Shown in pieces: positions 8,906 through 18,380 of a stretch of DNA of 42,424 bases. The notes under the pieces are model-generated. The model saw nothing but the letters and a program-made list of their open reading frames with translations. It was not told the origin of the DNA and searched no databases. This DNA is from Candidatus Dietzia intestinigallinarum (lineage in GTDB: Bacteria; Actinomycetota; Actinomycetes; Mycobacteriales; Mycobacteriaceae). The position numbers and the translations under genes are program-made. Numbering within the stretch: position 1 is the stretch's first letter; the number at the start of each line of letters is the position of its first letter. The stretch lies in the NCBI GenBank assembly GCA_019119875.1, contig DWWG01000237.1, forward strand, positions 1 to 42,424. Reading direction: 5' to 3'.

Positions 8906-10018
8906 CTACATGTCGGTGGAGTAGCGGATGCCGCCGTCGGGGATCTCCACTCCCGGCCACACGCGGGCCCCGCGCAGCAGCTCGCACCGGGCACCGACCA
9001 CTGCGCCGTCGCCGATCACGCCGTCGCGAACCAGCGCGCGGTGCCCGATCTGCGCACCGAAGCCGATGATCGACCGCTCGACGGTGGCGCCGGCCTCGAT
9101 CCGGGCACCGTCGAACACCACCGCCCCGTCCAGTCGCGCCCCGGCACCGATCTCGGCGCCCCGGCCCACGACCGTGCCGCCCACCAACACAGCACCGGCC
9201 CCGACGCCGGCGCCCTCGTGCACCAACGCCTCCCCCTCGCGACCGGACAGAGCCGGCGAGGGCGCGATGCCCCGCACAAGGTCCGAGGAGCCGCGGACGA
9301 AATCCTCCGGGGTGCCCATGTCGCGCCAGTAGGCCGAGTCGACGAAGCCGTACACGCGCTTGCCCTCGGCGAGCAGCTGCGGGAACGTCTCACGCTCCAC
9401 CGAGACGGGGACGCCGTCCGGGATCTGCTCGATGATCTCGCGGCGGAACACATAGCAACCGGCGTTGATCTGGTCGGTCGGCGGATCCTGGGTCTTCTCG
9501 AGGAACTCCTGGACCCTGCCGTCGTCGTCGGTCGTGACGCAGCCGAACGCCCGCGGATCGGAGACGCGGACCAGGTGCATGGTCAGGTCGGCCTTCTTGG
9601 CGTGGTGCATCTCCAGCACCTGTCGCAGGTCCGTGCCGCCCAGCACGTCGCCGTTGAAGACCATGACCGTCGAGGCCTTGACCTCACCCAGCACGTTGCG
9701 GATGCCGCCGCCGGTGCCCAGGGGTTCGGCCTCCACCACGTACGAGATCTCCAGATCCAGATCCGAGCCGTCACCGAAGTGCTCCTCGAACACCTCGGCC
9801 TTGAACGAGGTCCCCAGCACCACACGGCGGATACCGGCGGCACGGATCCGCGAGAGCAGATGCGTGAGGAACGGCAGCCCCGCCGTCGGCAGCATCGGTT
9901 TGGGTGCCGAGATGGTCAGGGGCCGCAGGCGGGTCCCCTTGCCGCCTACCAGCACGACCGCCTCGGTGTCCACGAGGAGATCGTCGTCCGTGGTGCTCCC
10001 GGAGATCGTCGAGGTCAC
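8906..10018 (-). CDS. manC: Mannose-1-phosphate guanylyltransferase (GDP-mannose pyrophosphorylase)
   Basis: 370 aa, very similar to Rv3264c (ManC, formerly RmlA2). It makes GDP-mannose from GTP and mannose-1-phosphate. The nucleotidyltransferase signature VVLVGGKGTRLRPLTISAPK starts at about residue 21, then VFNGDVLGG and TDQINAGCYVF; the last ~110 residues are a left-handed beta-helix of hexapeptide repeats (VGAGAVLVGGTVVGRGAEIG). The GTG at 10018 is chosen because AGGAG lies seven bases upstream; the longer open frame has no ribosome site. The wbbL stop is 86 bases upstream, so they probably form one transcript. Confidence 0.92.
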   Translation of the reverse strand: MTSTISGSTTDDDLLVDTEAVVLVGGKGTRLRPLTISAPKPMLPTAGLPFLTHLLSRIRAAGIRRVVLGTSFKAEVFEEHFGDGSDLDLEISYVVEAEPLGTGGGIRNVLGEVKASTVMVFNGDVLGGTDLRQVLEMHHAKKADLTMHLVRVSDPRAFGCVTTDDDGRVQEFLEKTQDPPTDQINAGCYVFRREIIEQIPDGVPVSVERETFPQLLAEGKRVYGFVDSAYWRDMGTPEDFVRGSSDLVRGIAPSPALSGREGEALVHEGAGVGAGAVLVGGTVVGRGAEIGAGARLDGAVVFDGARIEAGATVERSIIGFGAQIGHRALVRDGVIGDGAVVGARCELLRGARVWPGVEIPDGGIRYSTDM

Positions 10019-10104
10019 GTGAAAGCTCCTGCATGTCGTGGGCCCGTCGGGCGCGCTCTGGCGTCCCCGGATGGACCGGTGGTGGAATCGTCTCGTCCGC
10101 CCGG

Positions 10105-10983
10105 CTAGCGCAGGGCGCGCTCGGCCGACCGTATGGCGAGGCGGCACCGCAGCTCCAGTCCCGCCTTGAGGGCCCAGCGTATCGGCGCCCGCCACGCCCC
10201 CGGGTGCCGGTCCGCCTGGAACAGATACGCGCTGCGGTGGTGGGCCCGGAGCGTGAACTCCGGAACCGTCCTGGCCGCGTGCCCCCGGTCGTGGTGGATG
10301 ACCGACGACGGCACGTACACGTTCTGCCAGCCGGCCCGACCGAGCCGGTCACCCAGGTCGACGTCCTCCATGTACATGAAATAGCGCTCGTCGAACCCCC
10401 CGAGCGCATCGAACGCCGACCTCCGCAGCAGCAGGCACGAGCCGGACAACCAGCCGGCGGCACGCTCGGTGTCCATCCGCTCGTCGTCGAGATACCGCGC
10501 CGTCCACGGGTTTCCCGGCCACACCGGGCCGAGAACCGCGTGCCCGATCCCCGAACCGAGCCGCGGCACCGACCGCGCCGAGGGGTACACCGACCCGTCG
10601 GCCTCGGCGATCCGCGGACCGAACGCGCCGCCGCGTGGCCACCGCCTCGCCGCGGCGAGCAACTCGTCGACCGAGCCGGGCTCGAAGGACACGTCCGGGT
10701 TCACCACGAGCACGAACTCCTGGTCGAACTCGTCGGGACGGGCGGAGATCTCCGTCACGGCCCGGTTGATCGCGGTCCCGTACCCGAGGTTCCCACCGGT
10801 CGGGAAGAACTCCGCGAACTCGCATGCGTCCGCGACCGACTCGGGCACACCGTCCTCCGAGCCGTTGTCGGCCATCACCAGCCCGACCGGTCGGGTGGTG
10901 GCCGCGGGCAACGTCTCGACGAAGGTACGGAGATGATCACCGGGAGAGTAGGTCACCGTCACGACGGGTAGTCGGCTCGTCAC
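10105..10983 (-). CDS. wbbL: dTDP-rhamnosyl transferase WbbL-like (GT2 family)
   Basis: 292 aa. In mycobacteria WbbL adds the rhamnose of the peptidoglycan-arabinogalactan linker to decaprenyl-GlcNAc-diphosphate at the inner membrane face. GT-A features are clear: PVVTVTYSPGDHLRTFVETL, VMADNGSEDG, FVLVVNPDVSFEPGS (metal-site region) and the acceptor region GWLSGSCLLLRRSAFDALGG ... FMYMEDVDLGDRL. The GTG at 10983 lies seven bases after a TAGGGT hexamer, which suggests a leaderless message. Unlike M. tuberculosis, no rmlD lies next to it. Confidence 0.9.
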   Translation of the reverse strand: MTSRLPVVTVTYSPGDHLRTFVETLPAATTRPVGLVMADNGSEDGVPESVADACEFAEFFPTGGNLGYGTAINRAVTEISARPDEFDQEFVLVVNPDVSFEPGSVDELLAAARRWPRGGAFGPRIAEADGSVYPSARSVPRLGSGIGHAVLGPVWPGNPWTARYLDDERMDTERAAGWLSGSCLLLRRSAFDALGGFDERYFMYMEDVDLGDRLGRAGWQNVYVPSSVIHHDRGHAARTVPEFTLRAHHRSAYLFQADRHPGAWRAPIRWALKAGLELRCRLAIRSAERALR

Positions 10984-10990
10984 GCGGTCC

Positions 10991-10996
10991 ACCCTA
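10991..10996 (-). promoter_or_regulatory. -10 of a leaderless promoter for wbbL-manC
   Basis: TAGGGT on the minus strand, seven bases, then the GTG start at 10983. Confidence 0.55.
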
Positions 10997-11037
10997 CGAC
11001 TCGCGGCGCCGATTCCGACGCCCGGCGCGCGGCGCGG

Positions 11038-11043
11038 TAGCGT
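11038..11043 (+). promoter_or_regulatory. -10 element for the LCP gene
   Basis: TAGCGT on the plus strand, about 58 bases before the ATG at 11101, leaving a leader with an AAGGACGGTGG ribosome site. It sits back to back with the wbbL promoter. Confidence 0.4.
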
Positions 11044-11100
11044 GGGGAAATCTTGAACCGCCGTGTCACGGCGCGCAGAACTCGACGAGAAGGACGGTGG

Positions 11101-12657
11101 ATGAGCGCCGAGCAGCCAGGGACGCCCCACCGCGCCCACAGCCGGGCGCGTGGCCGACGCCGTGCCACTCCCAGCCCGCTCCCCGGGCGCATCGGACGGG
11201 CCCTCGCCTCGGTCGTCGCGGTGCTCTGCCTCGTGGTCACCGGCATCGGATGGTCACTGTTCAACGGGCTCAACTCCGACCTGTCGTCGGCCGGCGGCCT
11301 CGACGTGGGAGACGGCGGCCTCGACGGTGCCGTCGACATCCTCATCGTGGGCACCGACAACCGCACCGACGCCCAGGGCAACGCCCTGAGCCAGGAGGAA
11401 CTCGCCACCATCCGGACCGGGGAGGACGAGGGCGAGAACACCGACACGATCCTGCTCGTCCGGATCCCGGAGGACGGCAGCTCCGCCACCGCCATCTCCA
11501 TCCCGCGCGACGTGTACGTGGAGACCAGCACCGTCGGCCCGAGCAAGATCAACGGGGTGTACGGGGCCAACAAGGAGGCCGCGCTCGCCCGGGCCGTGGA
11601 GAAGAGCCCGGACGGCTCCCTCACCGAGGCGGACCAGAACGCCGCGGTCCAGGCCGGCCGTAACGGACTCATCAGCGCTGTCGAGGACCTCACCGGCGTG
11701 CGGGCAGACCACTACGCGGAGATCGGACTCCTGGGCTTCGTCCTGATGACCGACGCCGTCGGCGGTGTCCCCGTCTGTCTCAACGAGGACGTCGACGAAC
11801 CCCTGTCCGGCGCGAAATTCCACGCCGGCGTCCAGACCATCTCCGGATCCGACGCACTGAGCTTCGTCCGCCAGCGGCACGATCTGCCCGCGGGTGACCT
11901 CGACCGGATCGTCCGCCAGCAGGCGTTCATGTCACAGCTGGTCAAGAAGACCCTGTCCGCCGGGACGCTGGCCGACCCCGGGAAGCTCGGTGCCCTCGTG
12001 GACGCCGCCCGGCGCTCGTTCGTGATCGACGAGAACTGGGACTTCGTGGACTTCGCCCTCAAGCTCAAGGACATCAGCGGCGGCAACGTCCGCTTCGAGA
12101 CCATCCCCGTCACCAGCATCGACTCGGTCACCGAGTGGGGCGAGTCCATCGTCACGGCCGACCCAGAGCAGGTCACCGAGTTCGTCGCCGGGTTCGCCAG
12201 CGGCGAGGACCGGGACGACGTCACCGAGGAGACCTCGGCCGCGCTGCCCCCGGGGCTGGACCCCGCCTCGGTCGCCGTCACGGTGGTCAACACCACCGCG
12301 ATCGACGGTCTGGCCGCACGCGTGTCCGGGTCGTTGACCGAACTGGGCTACACCGCCGGCGACCTGCTCACCGATCCGGCCGCCGCCTACACCTCGCACG
12401 TGGCCGCGCACTCCGCGGGGGACGCCGCCGCGTTCGCCGTCTCCGACGCACTCGGCGGGCTGCCCGTGCAGGTCGATCCCGCCGTGCCCCAGGGCGCGGT
12501 CCGGGTCGTGCTGGCCGAGGACTACAGCGGCCCCACCGGCGAGTCCGCGGGCATCGAGTCCGCCTCCCCCGAGACCACCACGTACGCGCCGCTGCCCCCG
12601 TCGATCGCCCAGCGGCCCACCTTCGACGCGGGAACGGACGTCCCCTGCGTCAACTGA
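11101..12657 (+). CDS. LytR-CpsA-Psr (LCP) family protein, arabinogalactan ligase type
   Basis: 518 aa, related to Rv3267. LCP proteins move arabinogalactan from its lipid carrier to peptidoglycan outside the membrane. A basic N-terminus is followed by one membrane segment (GRALASVVAVLCLVVTGIGW, about residues 35-57). The LCP domain follows: VDILIVGTDNRTD, ENTDTILLVRIPEDG, AISIPRDVYVE, SKINGVYGANKE and the lipid-pocket region SFVRQRHDLPAGDLDRIVRQ. The last ~150 residues form a LytR_C domain (SVAVTVVNTTAIDGLAARVS). The ATG at 11101 follows a purine-rich ribosome site. Divergent from wbbL, another linker/arabinogalactan gene. Confidence 0.93.
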   Translation: MSAEQPGTPHRAHSRARGRRRATPSPLPGRIGRALASVVAVLCLVVTGIGWSLFNGLNSDLSSAGGLDVGDGGLDGAVDILIVGTDNRTDAQGNALSQEELATIRTGEDEGENTDTILLVRIPEDGSSATAISIPRDVYVETSTVGPSKINGVYGANKEAALARAVEKSPDGSLTEADQNAAVQAGRNGLISAVEDLTGVRADHYAEIGLLGFVLMTDAVGGVPVCLNEDVDEPLSGAKFHAGVQTISGSDALSFVRQRHDLPAGDLDRIVRQQAFMSQLVKKTLSAGTLADPGKLGALVDAARRSFVIDENWDFVDFALKLKDISGGNVRFETIPVTSIDSVTEWGESIVTADPEQVTEFVAGFASGEDRDDVTEETSAALPPGLDPASVAVTVVNTTAIDGLAARVSGSLTELGYTAGDLLTDPAAAYTSHVAAHSAGDAAAFAVSDALGGLPVQVDPAVPQGAVRVVLAEDYSGPTGESAGIESASPETTTYAPLPPSIAQRPTFDAGTDVPCVN

Positions 12658-12682
12658 CCCCACGACCCCCGGAGACCCCCGA

Positions 12683-13369
12683 GTGAACACCGCCGCAGAC
12701 ACCGTCTTCCAGCCGCTCCTCGCCGCCGATCCGGGGGCGCCGATGGTCACCCACTACGACCTGGCGGCGCCGTCCCGGATCGAGCTGTCCGTCACCTCCA
12801 CCGCCAACTGGGCCGCCAAGATCGCCGGTCTGCTGCGCGATGAGGTGGGGGTCGTGCCGGGCGATGTGGTGGTCTGCGACCTGCCCGCCCACTGGCTCAC
12901 CGCCGGTGTCCTGACGGGCGCCTGGTGGGCGGGCGCCGAGGTCAGCACACGGCCCGTGGACGACGCCGTCGTCGTCGTCACCACCCCCGACCGCGTCGAC
13001 CGCCACTCCCCCGACGTCGAGACCCTCCTCATGACCACCGACCCGATGGGGCGACCGCTCGCGGCGACGGGCGTCGAGGTGCCGATCGGTGTCACCGACC
13101 TCGCCGAGGCGTGCCGCATCCACCCCGACGCGTTCGTCCCGTCCGGTGCCGGCCCGCTCGCCCTGGACGGCGTCGCGCTGGCCGAGCTGGTCGACGCGGA
13201 GCTCGCCGCGCGGGTCCTCGTGCCCGGCCCGGACCGGGACGACATCGTGACACTGCTCGCGAGGATCTTCGCCTCGGGTGGCACCGCCGTGCTGGTCACC
13301 GGTGCGGGGCCCGACGACGACGACGTCGCCGACGTGGCCGCCACCGAACGCACCACGGTGACCCTCTGA
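12683..13369 (+). CDS. TIGR03089 family protein (Rv3268-like)
   Basis: 228 aa, function unknown. It resembles a shortened N-terminal part of an AMP-binding (acyl-CoA synthetase-like) enzyme, with SRIELSVTSTANWAAKIAGL and GDVVVCDLPAHWLTAGVLTG, but lacks the ATP-binding P-loop and C-terminal lid, so ligase activity is not expected. The GTG at 12683 has GGAG eight bases upstream and lies 25 bases after the LCP gene, so the two are probably one operon; the same pair is found as Rv3267-Rv3268. Confidence 0.85.
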   Translation: MNTAADTVFQPLLAADPGAPMVTHYDLAAPSRIELSVTSTANWAAKIAGLLRDEVGVVPGDVVVCDLPAHWLTAGVLTGAWWAGAEVSTRPVDDAVVVVTTPDRVDRHSPDVETLLMTTDPMGRPLAATGVEVPIGVTDLAEACRIHPDAFVPSGAGPLALDGVALAELVDAELAARVLVPGPDRDDIVTLLARIFASGGTAVLVTGAGPDDDDVADVAATERTTVTL

Positions 13370-13415
13370 TCCCCCGCCCACGACGCCGGGCCCGCAACGC
13401 CCCGGCCGCGGGTGG

Positions 13416-14585
13416 TCAGGCCAGCAGCTGGCGGGCCATGACCATGCGGCAGACCTGGTTGGTGCCCTCGTAGATCTGGGTGATCTTGGCGTCGCGCATC
13501 ATGCGCTCGACCGGGAAGTCACGCGTGTAGCCCGCACCGCCGAACAGCTGCACCGCGTTGGTGGTGACCTCCATCGCCACGTCCGAGGCGAAGGTCTTGG
13601 AGGCGGCGGCCATGAAGCCCAGCTTCTCGCCACCGGGGGCCGTGCCCCGCTCGGCGTTGGCGGCGGCGGTGTAGACCATCAGACGGGCGGCCTGCACCTT
13701 CATGGCCATGTCGGCGAGCATGAACTGGGTGTTCTGGAAGTCGGAGATCGCGCGGCCGAACTGCTTGCGCTCGGAGGTGTAGGCGATCGCGGCGTCCAGT
13801 GCGCCCTGGGCGATGCCGATGGCCTGCGCGCCGATGGTGGGGCGCGTGTGGTCGAGGGTCTGCAGGGCGGTCTTGAAGCCCGTGCCCGGCTCGCCGATGA
13901 TCCGGTCACCCGGGATGCGGACGTCCTCGAAGTACAGTTCGGCGGTGGGCGAACCCTTGATGCCGAGCTTCTTCTCGGTCTTGGAGACGCCGAAGCCCTC
14001 GTCCGCGGCGTTGACCAGGAACGCGGAGATGCCGCCCGCCCCCTTCTCCGGGTCGGTCACGGCCATGACGGTGTACCAGGTGGACTTGCCGCCGTTGGTG
14101 ATCCACGCCTTGTTGCCGTTGAGGATCCAGTCGTCACCGTCCCGGCGGGCGCGCGTGCGCATGGCGGCGGCGTCCGAACCCGCCTCACGCTCCGACAGCG
14201 CGTACGAGGCCATCTTCCCGCCGGCGATCTCCGGCAGCACCTGCTGCTTGAGGGCGTCGTCGCCGGCCAGGATCAGGCCCATCGTGCCGAGCTTGTTGAC
14301 CGCCGGGATCAGCGAGGACGAACCACAGACGCGGGCGACCTCCTCGATCACGATGCAGGCCGCCACCGAGTCGGCACCCTGACCGTCGTACTCCTCCGGG
14401 ATGTGGACGGCGTTGAAGCCCGAGGCGTTGAGGGCGTCGAGCGCCTCCTGCGGGAACCGCTCGTCCTCGTCGACGGCCGCGGCATGGGGCTCGATCTCCT
14501 TCTCCGCAAGCGCGCGGATGGCGGCCCGGAGCTCTTCGTGCTCCTCCGCCGGGCGGTACAGGTCGAAATCGGGGTTGCCGGACAT
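13416..14585 (-). CDS. fadE25: Acyl-CoA dehydrogenase (FadE25-like)
   Basis: 389 aa, full length. FAD-dependent oxidation of acyl-CoA to enoyl-CoA in beta-oxidation or branched-chain amino-acid breakdown. Motifs: EEYDGQGADSVAACIVIEEV, YALSEREAGSDAAAMRTRA (substrate/FAD region), and the catalytic glutamate in IYEGTNQ (about residue 373). GGAGG stands seven bases before the ATG and a TAACGT -10 at 14719-14714. Position next to purE/purK equals Rv3274c in M. tuberculosis. The 245-bp gap upstream (14586-14830) holds this promoter and nothing else I can support. Confidence 0.92.
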   Translation of the reverse strand: MSGNPDFDLYRPAEEHEELRAAIRALAEKEIEPHAAAVDEDERFPQEALDALNASGFNAVHIPEEYDGQGADSVAACIVIEEVARVCGSSSLIPAVNKLGTMGLILAGDDALKQQVLPEIAGGKMASYALSEREAGSDAAAMRTRARRDGDDWILNGNKAWITNGGKSTWYTVMAVTDPEKGAGGISAFLVNAADEGFGVSKTEKKLGIKGSPTAELYFEDVRIPGDRIIGEPGTGFKTALQTLDHTRPTIGAQAIGIAQGALDAAIAYTSERKQFGRAISDFQNTQFMLADMAMKVQAARLMVYTAAANAERGTAPGGEKLGFMAAASKTFASDVAMEVTTNAVQLFGGAGYTRDFPVERMMRDAKITQIYEGTNQVCRMVMARQLLA

Positions 14586-14713
14586 GTGCGGGCCTCCAAG
14601 AGGGAATCGTCGGTGCTGTTCGCGCGGCGGGCGCCGGGCCGGGTCGGTCCGACGTGCCGCTCACGCGGTGGCACCGATGTCGTCCGAGAATCCCGGGCTG
14701 CACCCGGCCGTTC

Positions 14714-14719
14714 ACGTTA
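14714..14719 (-). promoter_or_regulatory. Possible -10 element for fadE25
   Basis: TAACGT on the minus strand in the gap between purE and fadE25, about 130 bases before the ATG. No clear -35. Confidence 0.3.
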
Positions 14720-14830
14720 CCAGCGGCTAACTGAGATGCCCGCCCGCGAACTCCGCACCGTTCCGCATCGCGGAAACTGGGGCCGTGCCACCGGTGTCGG
14801 ATCACTCGCCGGACCGCCGGACCCCGGGCG

Positions 14831-15343
14831 TCAGCCCAGCAGTTGCCGGCGCAGCGCCTCGTCCTTGCGCTCCACCATCGCCTCGAGCTCGGCCTGGAAG
14901 GTCTCCATCTCCCGGAGCAGGGCCGGGTTCGAGGCGGCGAGGATGCGCACCGCCAGCAGGCCCGCGTTACGGGCGCCGCCGATCGAGACCGTCGCCACCG
15001 GCACACCGGCCGGCATCTGCACGATCGACAGCAGCGAGTCCATTCCGTCGAGGTGCTTGAGCGGCACCGGGACCCCGATGACCGGCAGCGGCGTGGCCGA
15101 GGCGACCATGCCGGGCAGGTGCGCCGCTCCCCCGGCACCGGCGATGATCACCTTGATGCCGCGACCTGCGGCATCCCGCGCGTAGTCGAGCATCTTCTGC
15201 GGGGTGCGGTGCGCCGAGACGACCCCCACCTCGAACGGGATCCCGAACTCCGCGACCGCCTCGGCCGCGGCCTCCATGGTGGGCCAATCCGAGTCGCTGC
15301 CCATGATCAGACCGATCTGCGGCCCGCTTCGTTGCTCGGTCAT
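14831..15343 (-). CDS. purE: N5-carboxyaminoimidazole ribonucleotide mutase
   Basis: 170 aa, class I PurE. It moves the carboxyl group of N5-CAIR to C4 of AIR in de novo purine synthesis. Signature segments: [28 protein letters not shown] and the loop [16 protein letters not shown]. An AAAGG lies just upstream of the ATG. It follows purK after a 67-bp gap in the birA-PH-purK-purE run; PurK makes its substrate. Confidence 0.96.
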   Translation of the reverse strand: MTEQRSGPQIGLIMGSDSDWPTMEAAAEAVAEFGIPFEVGVVSAHRTPQKMLDYARDAAGRGIKVIIAGAGGAAHLPGMVASATPLPVIGVPVPLKHLDGMDSLLSIVQMPAGVPVATVSIGGARNAGLLAVRILAASNPALLREMETFQAELEAMVERKDEALRRQLLG

Positions 15344-15410
15344 GCCGTCGCCTTTCGTGTCGGATGGATTCAGTCGGACGGACCCGTCGGGGGTGTCGCC
15401 GTTCGGGGAC

Positions 15411-16697
15411 TCAGCGTTCGTATTCGCCGACCGCGGCCCCCGTGTGGGGGTCCCAGCCGTCGGCCCACTGCCCGTGGGAGAGCCAGTGCGCGGCGAGCTC
15501 GGCCACCGCGCGCACGGCGGCCACCTGCTCGGCGTCGTCCGGGTCGACGCCCGGGTCGCCCAGGACGTTGACGTGGCCGATCTTGCGCCCCGGCCGCTCG
15601 GACTTGCCGTACAGGTGCACCTTGGCGTGCGGGAAGCGGGCGCCGAGGTGGTGGACGCGCTCGTCCATACTCATCTCGGGCGTCTCGGGGGCGCCGAGCA
15701 CGTTCGCCATGACGGTGACGGGCGCGGTCGGGACGGTGGAGCCGAGCGGGTAGTCGAGGACGGCCCGCAGATGCTGCTCGAACTGACTGGTGGTGGCTCC
15801 GTCCATGGTCCAGTGCCCGGAGTTGTGCGGACGCATGGCCAGCTCGTTGACCAGCACGCCGGGCCGCCCGTCCGAGCCGACGACCTCGAACAGTTCGACG
15901 GCCATCACGCCGGTCACGTCGAGGTGCTCGGCGAGCTTCAGCGCGGTGGCCTGGACGGCCGAGCGGAGTTCGTCGGGCAGCCCGGGGGCGGGGGCGATCG
16001 CGACGGCGCAGATGCCGTCGCGCTGGACGGTCTCCACCACGGGCCACACGGCGCCCTGCCCGAACGGCGAGCGGGCCACCATCGCGGACAGCTCTCGGCT
16101 CCAGAGCACCTTGGCTTCGGCCATCATCGGGACGCCGGCCTCGAGCTGCTCGGCGGCGATCCGTTCGGCCTCCTCGAGCGAGTCGGGCATCCACACGCCG
16201 CGGCCGTCGTACCCACCCCGCGCGGCCTTGAGGACGATCCGGCCCCCGAGTTCGGCGTGGAAGCGCCGCACGTCGTCGAGGGAGTCGACACCGGTGAACG
16301 CCGGTATCGGCGCCCCGATCTCGGCGAGCGCCCGCCGCATCACCAGCTTGTCCTGGGCGTGGATGAGCGCGGAGGCGCGCGGGCGCACGGCGATCCCGTC
16401 GGCCTCGAGCTCGAGCAGGATCTGCGGTGGGACGTGTTCGTGGTCGAAGGTCATCACGTCCGCGCCCTCGGCGGCGGTACGCACCGCGTCCGGGTCGTCG
16501 TGGGCGCCGATCACCACGTCGGGGGTGACCTGCGCGGCCGGGTCCTGCGGGTCCGCGGCGAGCACCCGCAGTGTCTGGCCGAGTGCCACGGCGGACTGGT
16601 GGGTCATGCGGGCGAGCTGCCCACCGCCGATCATGGCCACGACCGGGGTACCGAGCGGATTGCGGCGGATGCGCGAGTCGTCGTTCACGCCGCTCAT
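15411..16697 (-). CDS. purK: N5-carboxyaminoimidazole ribonucleotide synthase
   Basis: 428 aa, ATP-grasp enzyme that makes N5-CAIR from AIR, ATP and bicarbonate. The N-terminal Rossmann-like part reads [20 protein letters not shown]; the ATP-grasp core includes [19 protein letters not shown], and [20 protein letters not shown] is the typical PurK metal/substrate loop. A C-terminal extension of about 60 residues rich in charged and aromatic residues is longer than in E. coli but common in actinobacteria. The ATG at 16697 has only a weak ribosome site. Confidence 0.95.
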   Translation of the reverse strand: MSGVNDDSRIRRNPLGTPVVAMIGGGQLARMTHQSAVALGQTLRVLAADPQDPAAQVTPDVVIGAHDDPDAVRTAAEGADVMTFDHEHVPPQILLELEADGIAVRPRASALIHAQDKLVMRRALAEIGAPIPAFTGVDSLDDVRRFHAELGGRIVLKAARGGYDGRGVWMPDSLEEAERIAAEQLEAGVPMMAEAKVLWSRELSAMVARSPFGQGAVWPVVETVQRDGICAVAIAPAPGLPDELRSAVQATALKLAEHLDVTGVMAVELFEVVGSDGRPGVLVNELAMRPHNSGHWTMDGATTSQFEQHLRAVLDYPLGSTVPTAPVTVMANVLGAPETPEMSMDERVHHLGARFPHAKVHLYGKSERPGRKIGHVNVLGDPGVDPDDAEQVAAVRAVAELAAHWLSHGQWADGWDPHTGAAVGEYER

Positions 16698-16719
16698 CGT
16701 CTCACGTGGGGCGGGTGGC

Positions 16720-17283
16720 TCATCGACGCCCCGGGAGCCCCCACCGGAACCGGGGTGCCGGCGCGGGCGGCGCGGGCGGTGGCAGGGGAGGCAGCCGGAG
16801 CAGCTCGTCGTAGACCGCGGCGTGGATCCGTGCCACCTCAGGCACGTGGTCGATCTCCACCGGCGGCATGTGCCCCAGCTCGAGGATCAGACATCCGGTG
16901 CCCATCGCCCTGTCGCTGAGCGTGTGCCGGAACCGCACGGCGCTGATCCGGCGCAGCGGCACGTCGACGCAGCGTCTGGAGGATCCGGCGGGCCGGTAGA
17001 GCACGCGTTCGTCGGTCACGAGCAGGTCAGTGCGCGCCCAGCGGATCGTCGGCCACAGAGCGAATCGCAGCACCACCACCAGGTACATCACGGCGACCAT
17101 GGTCCAGGTCGCGGTGCGGTCGCCGGCGTGGACGACCTGCACCTCGATGAACCCGCCGGCGATTCCCGCCAGGCCCGCCGCGACGAGCGCGACCAGCACG
17201 GGTCGGATGAGCCGCCGCCAGTGGGGATGGGTGTGGACGATGAGCGTCTCCCCCGGCGCGAGGACCGATCGGACGAACCCCAC
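16720..17283 (-). CDS. PH-domain membrane protein (Rv3278c-like)
   Basis: 187 aa. Two membrane segments (about residues 26-47 and 58-76: RPVLVALVAAGLAGIAGGFI; TWTMVAVMYLVVVLRFAL) are followed by a bacterial PH-like domain (RTDLLVTDERVLYRPAG, VDVPLRRISAVRF) and a proline-rich tail. Function unknown; such proteins are thought to act at the membrane surface. GTG start at 17283, only three bases after the birA stop, so it is coupled to birA. The same neighbour of birA exists in M. tuberculosis. Confidence 0.85.
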   Translation of the reverse strand: MGFVRSVLAPGETLIVHTHPHWRRLIRPVLVALVAAGLAGIAGGFIEVQVVHAGDRTATWTMVAVMYLVVVLRFALWPTIRWARTDLLVTDERVLYRPAGSSRRCVDVPLRRISAVRFRHTLSDRAMGTGCLILELGHMPPVEIDHVPEVARIHAAVYDELLRLPPLPPPAPPAPAPRFRWGLPGRR

Positions 17284-17286
17284 GGC

Positions 17287-18222
17287 TCAGCCGTCCCACC
17301 GACCGCCGGTGCCGCGCACGTGGGTGACGTCCCCTGCGGCGACGGCGAACTCGCCGTGCGGGTCCCCGCCGTGCGCCTCCCCGCCGCCGGGGTCCGCGCC
17401 GTGGTGGGGGACGACGACGAGGCGCCCCTCCCGATCGATACGGGCCGCCCGCCCGGTCCGCACGACGCTGCCGGGTAGCTCGACACGGACATCGGAACCG
17501 ATGGTGGAGCAGGCCTGCGTGTAGCTCGCCATGAGCTCGTCGGAGATGACGGAGCCGCTTCCTCGTTCGCACTCCCGCCACTGCCGGTGCCGGACCGCCA
17601 GCGCCCGGAGTACCGCCAGGGCCACCGCGTCGCGGTCCACCGATCCACCGGCGAGCGCCAGTGAGGTGGCGTGCGGTACCGGCAGCTGCTCCTCGGTGAG
17701 CGAGACGTTGATCCCGACGCCCACCACCACCGCCGGGAGGCGGACCTCGAAGTCCCCGGCACCGGCGACGGTGGTCATCTCGGTGAGGATCCCGGAGATC
17801 TTGCGCCCGGAGACAAGCACGTCGTTCGGCCACTTGAGCGTCGCGTCCACCCCGCCCGCCTCGCGCAGTCCGTCCCGGATCGCCAGGCCCGTCACCAACG
17901 GCAGCCAACCGAACAGTGTCGGGGACACGGCGCCCGGCCGAAGGAGCACGCTCACGACCACCTGAGTCCGGGGCGGGGCCGTCCACGGTCGCCCCAGACG
18001 TCCGCGGCCCGAGGCCTGGTACTCGGCGAGCAGCACGCTCCGGTCCGCGGCGCCGGCGGCGGCGCGCGCGAGCAGCTCCGCGTTGGTGGAGCCGATCTCG
18101 TCGACGACCTCGACAGTCGTGTACGGCGCGTCGACCCCGCCGGTCAGGGCGCGGCGGAGCGCGTCGGCGTCCAGCCGGGGCGGGGTCTGGGCCGGAGACT
18201 CGGTTTCGGGTTCAGCGTGCAC
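17287..18222 (-). CDS. birA: Biotin--[acetyl-CoA-carboxylase] ligase
   Basis: 311 aa. It activates biotin to biotinyl-AMP and attaches it to the carrier lysine of AccA3-type proteins. Motifs: DEIGSTNAELLARA, ASGRGRLGRPWTAPP (biotin/AMP loop), LKWPNDVLVSGRKISGIL and VVVGVGINV. There is no N-terminal DNA-binding domain, so it is not a BirA-type repressor. The GTG at 18222 is preferred over a longer ATG reading (18252) because TACATT ends seven bases before it. Divergent from accD5. Confidence 0.93.
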   Translation of the reverse strand: MHAEPETESPAQTPPRLDADALRRALTGGVDAPYTTVEVVDEIGSTNAELLARAAAGAADRSVLLAEYQASGRGRLGRPWTAPPRTQVVVSVLLRPGAVSPTLFGWLPLVTGLAIRDGLREAGGVDATLKWPNDVLVSGRKISGILTEMTTVAGAGDFEVRLPAVVVGVGINVSLTEEQLPVPHATSLALAGGSVDRDAVALAVLRALAVRHRQWRECERGSGSVISDELMASYTQACSTIGSDVRVELPGSVVRTGRAARIDREGRLVVVPHHGADPGGGEAHGGDPHGEFAVAAGDVTHVRGTGGRWDG

Positions 18223-18229
18223 GCCGTCC

Positions 18230-18235
18230 AATGTA
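18230..18235 (-). promoter_or_regulatory. -10 of a leaderless promoter for birA
   Basis: TACATT on the minus strand, seven bases, GTG at 18222; no ribosome site between. Confidence 0.55.
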
Positions 18236-18366
18236 GGTCGCGGCCACGACATCGCGCGGTCACGACCTGTCCGCGGCGTCCCGCCCGGGCTCGTCGCGGG
18301 GGCCGGCCGGACCGCTCACAGGGGGTTGTAGGCCGGGTCACGTCGCCACGGCCCGCATCGACTCGT

Positions 18367-18372
18367 TAGAGT
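18367..18372 (+). promoter_or_regulatory. -10 of a leaderless promoter for accD5
   Basis: TAGAGT, eight bases, then ATG at 18381; no Shine-Dalgarno sequence. The divergent birA promoter is 130 bp away. Confidence 0.55.
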
Positions 18373-18380
18373 CATGCAAC

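Noticed and set aside
8722-8994. Small open frames (65-90 codons) across the fbiB-manC gap
   Set aside because: They run through the repeat array, have no ribosome site and translate to repeat-derived peptides.
13385-13406. Hairpin terminator between the TIGR03089 gene and fadE25
   Set aside because: Only a 6-bp GCCGGG/CCCGGC stem with a 10-base loop in a 46-bp gap; common by chance at this GC content.
17287-18222. BirA as a transcriptional repressor of accD5
   Set aside because: The protein has no N-terminal helix-turn-helix domain; being next to accD5 is not enough.
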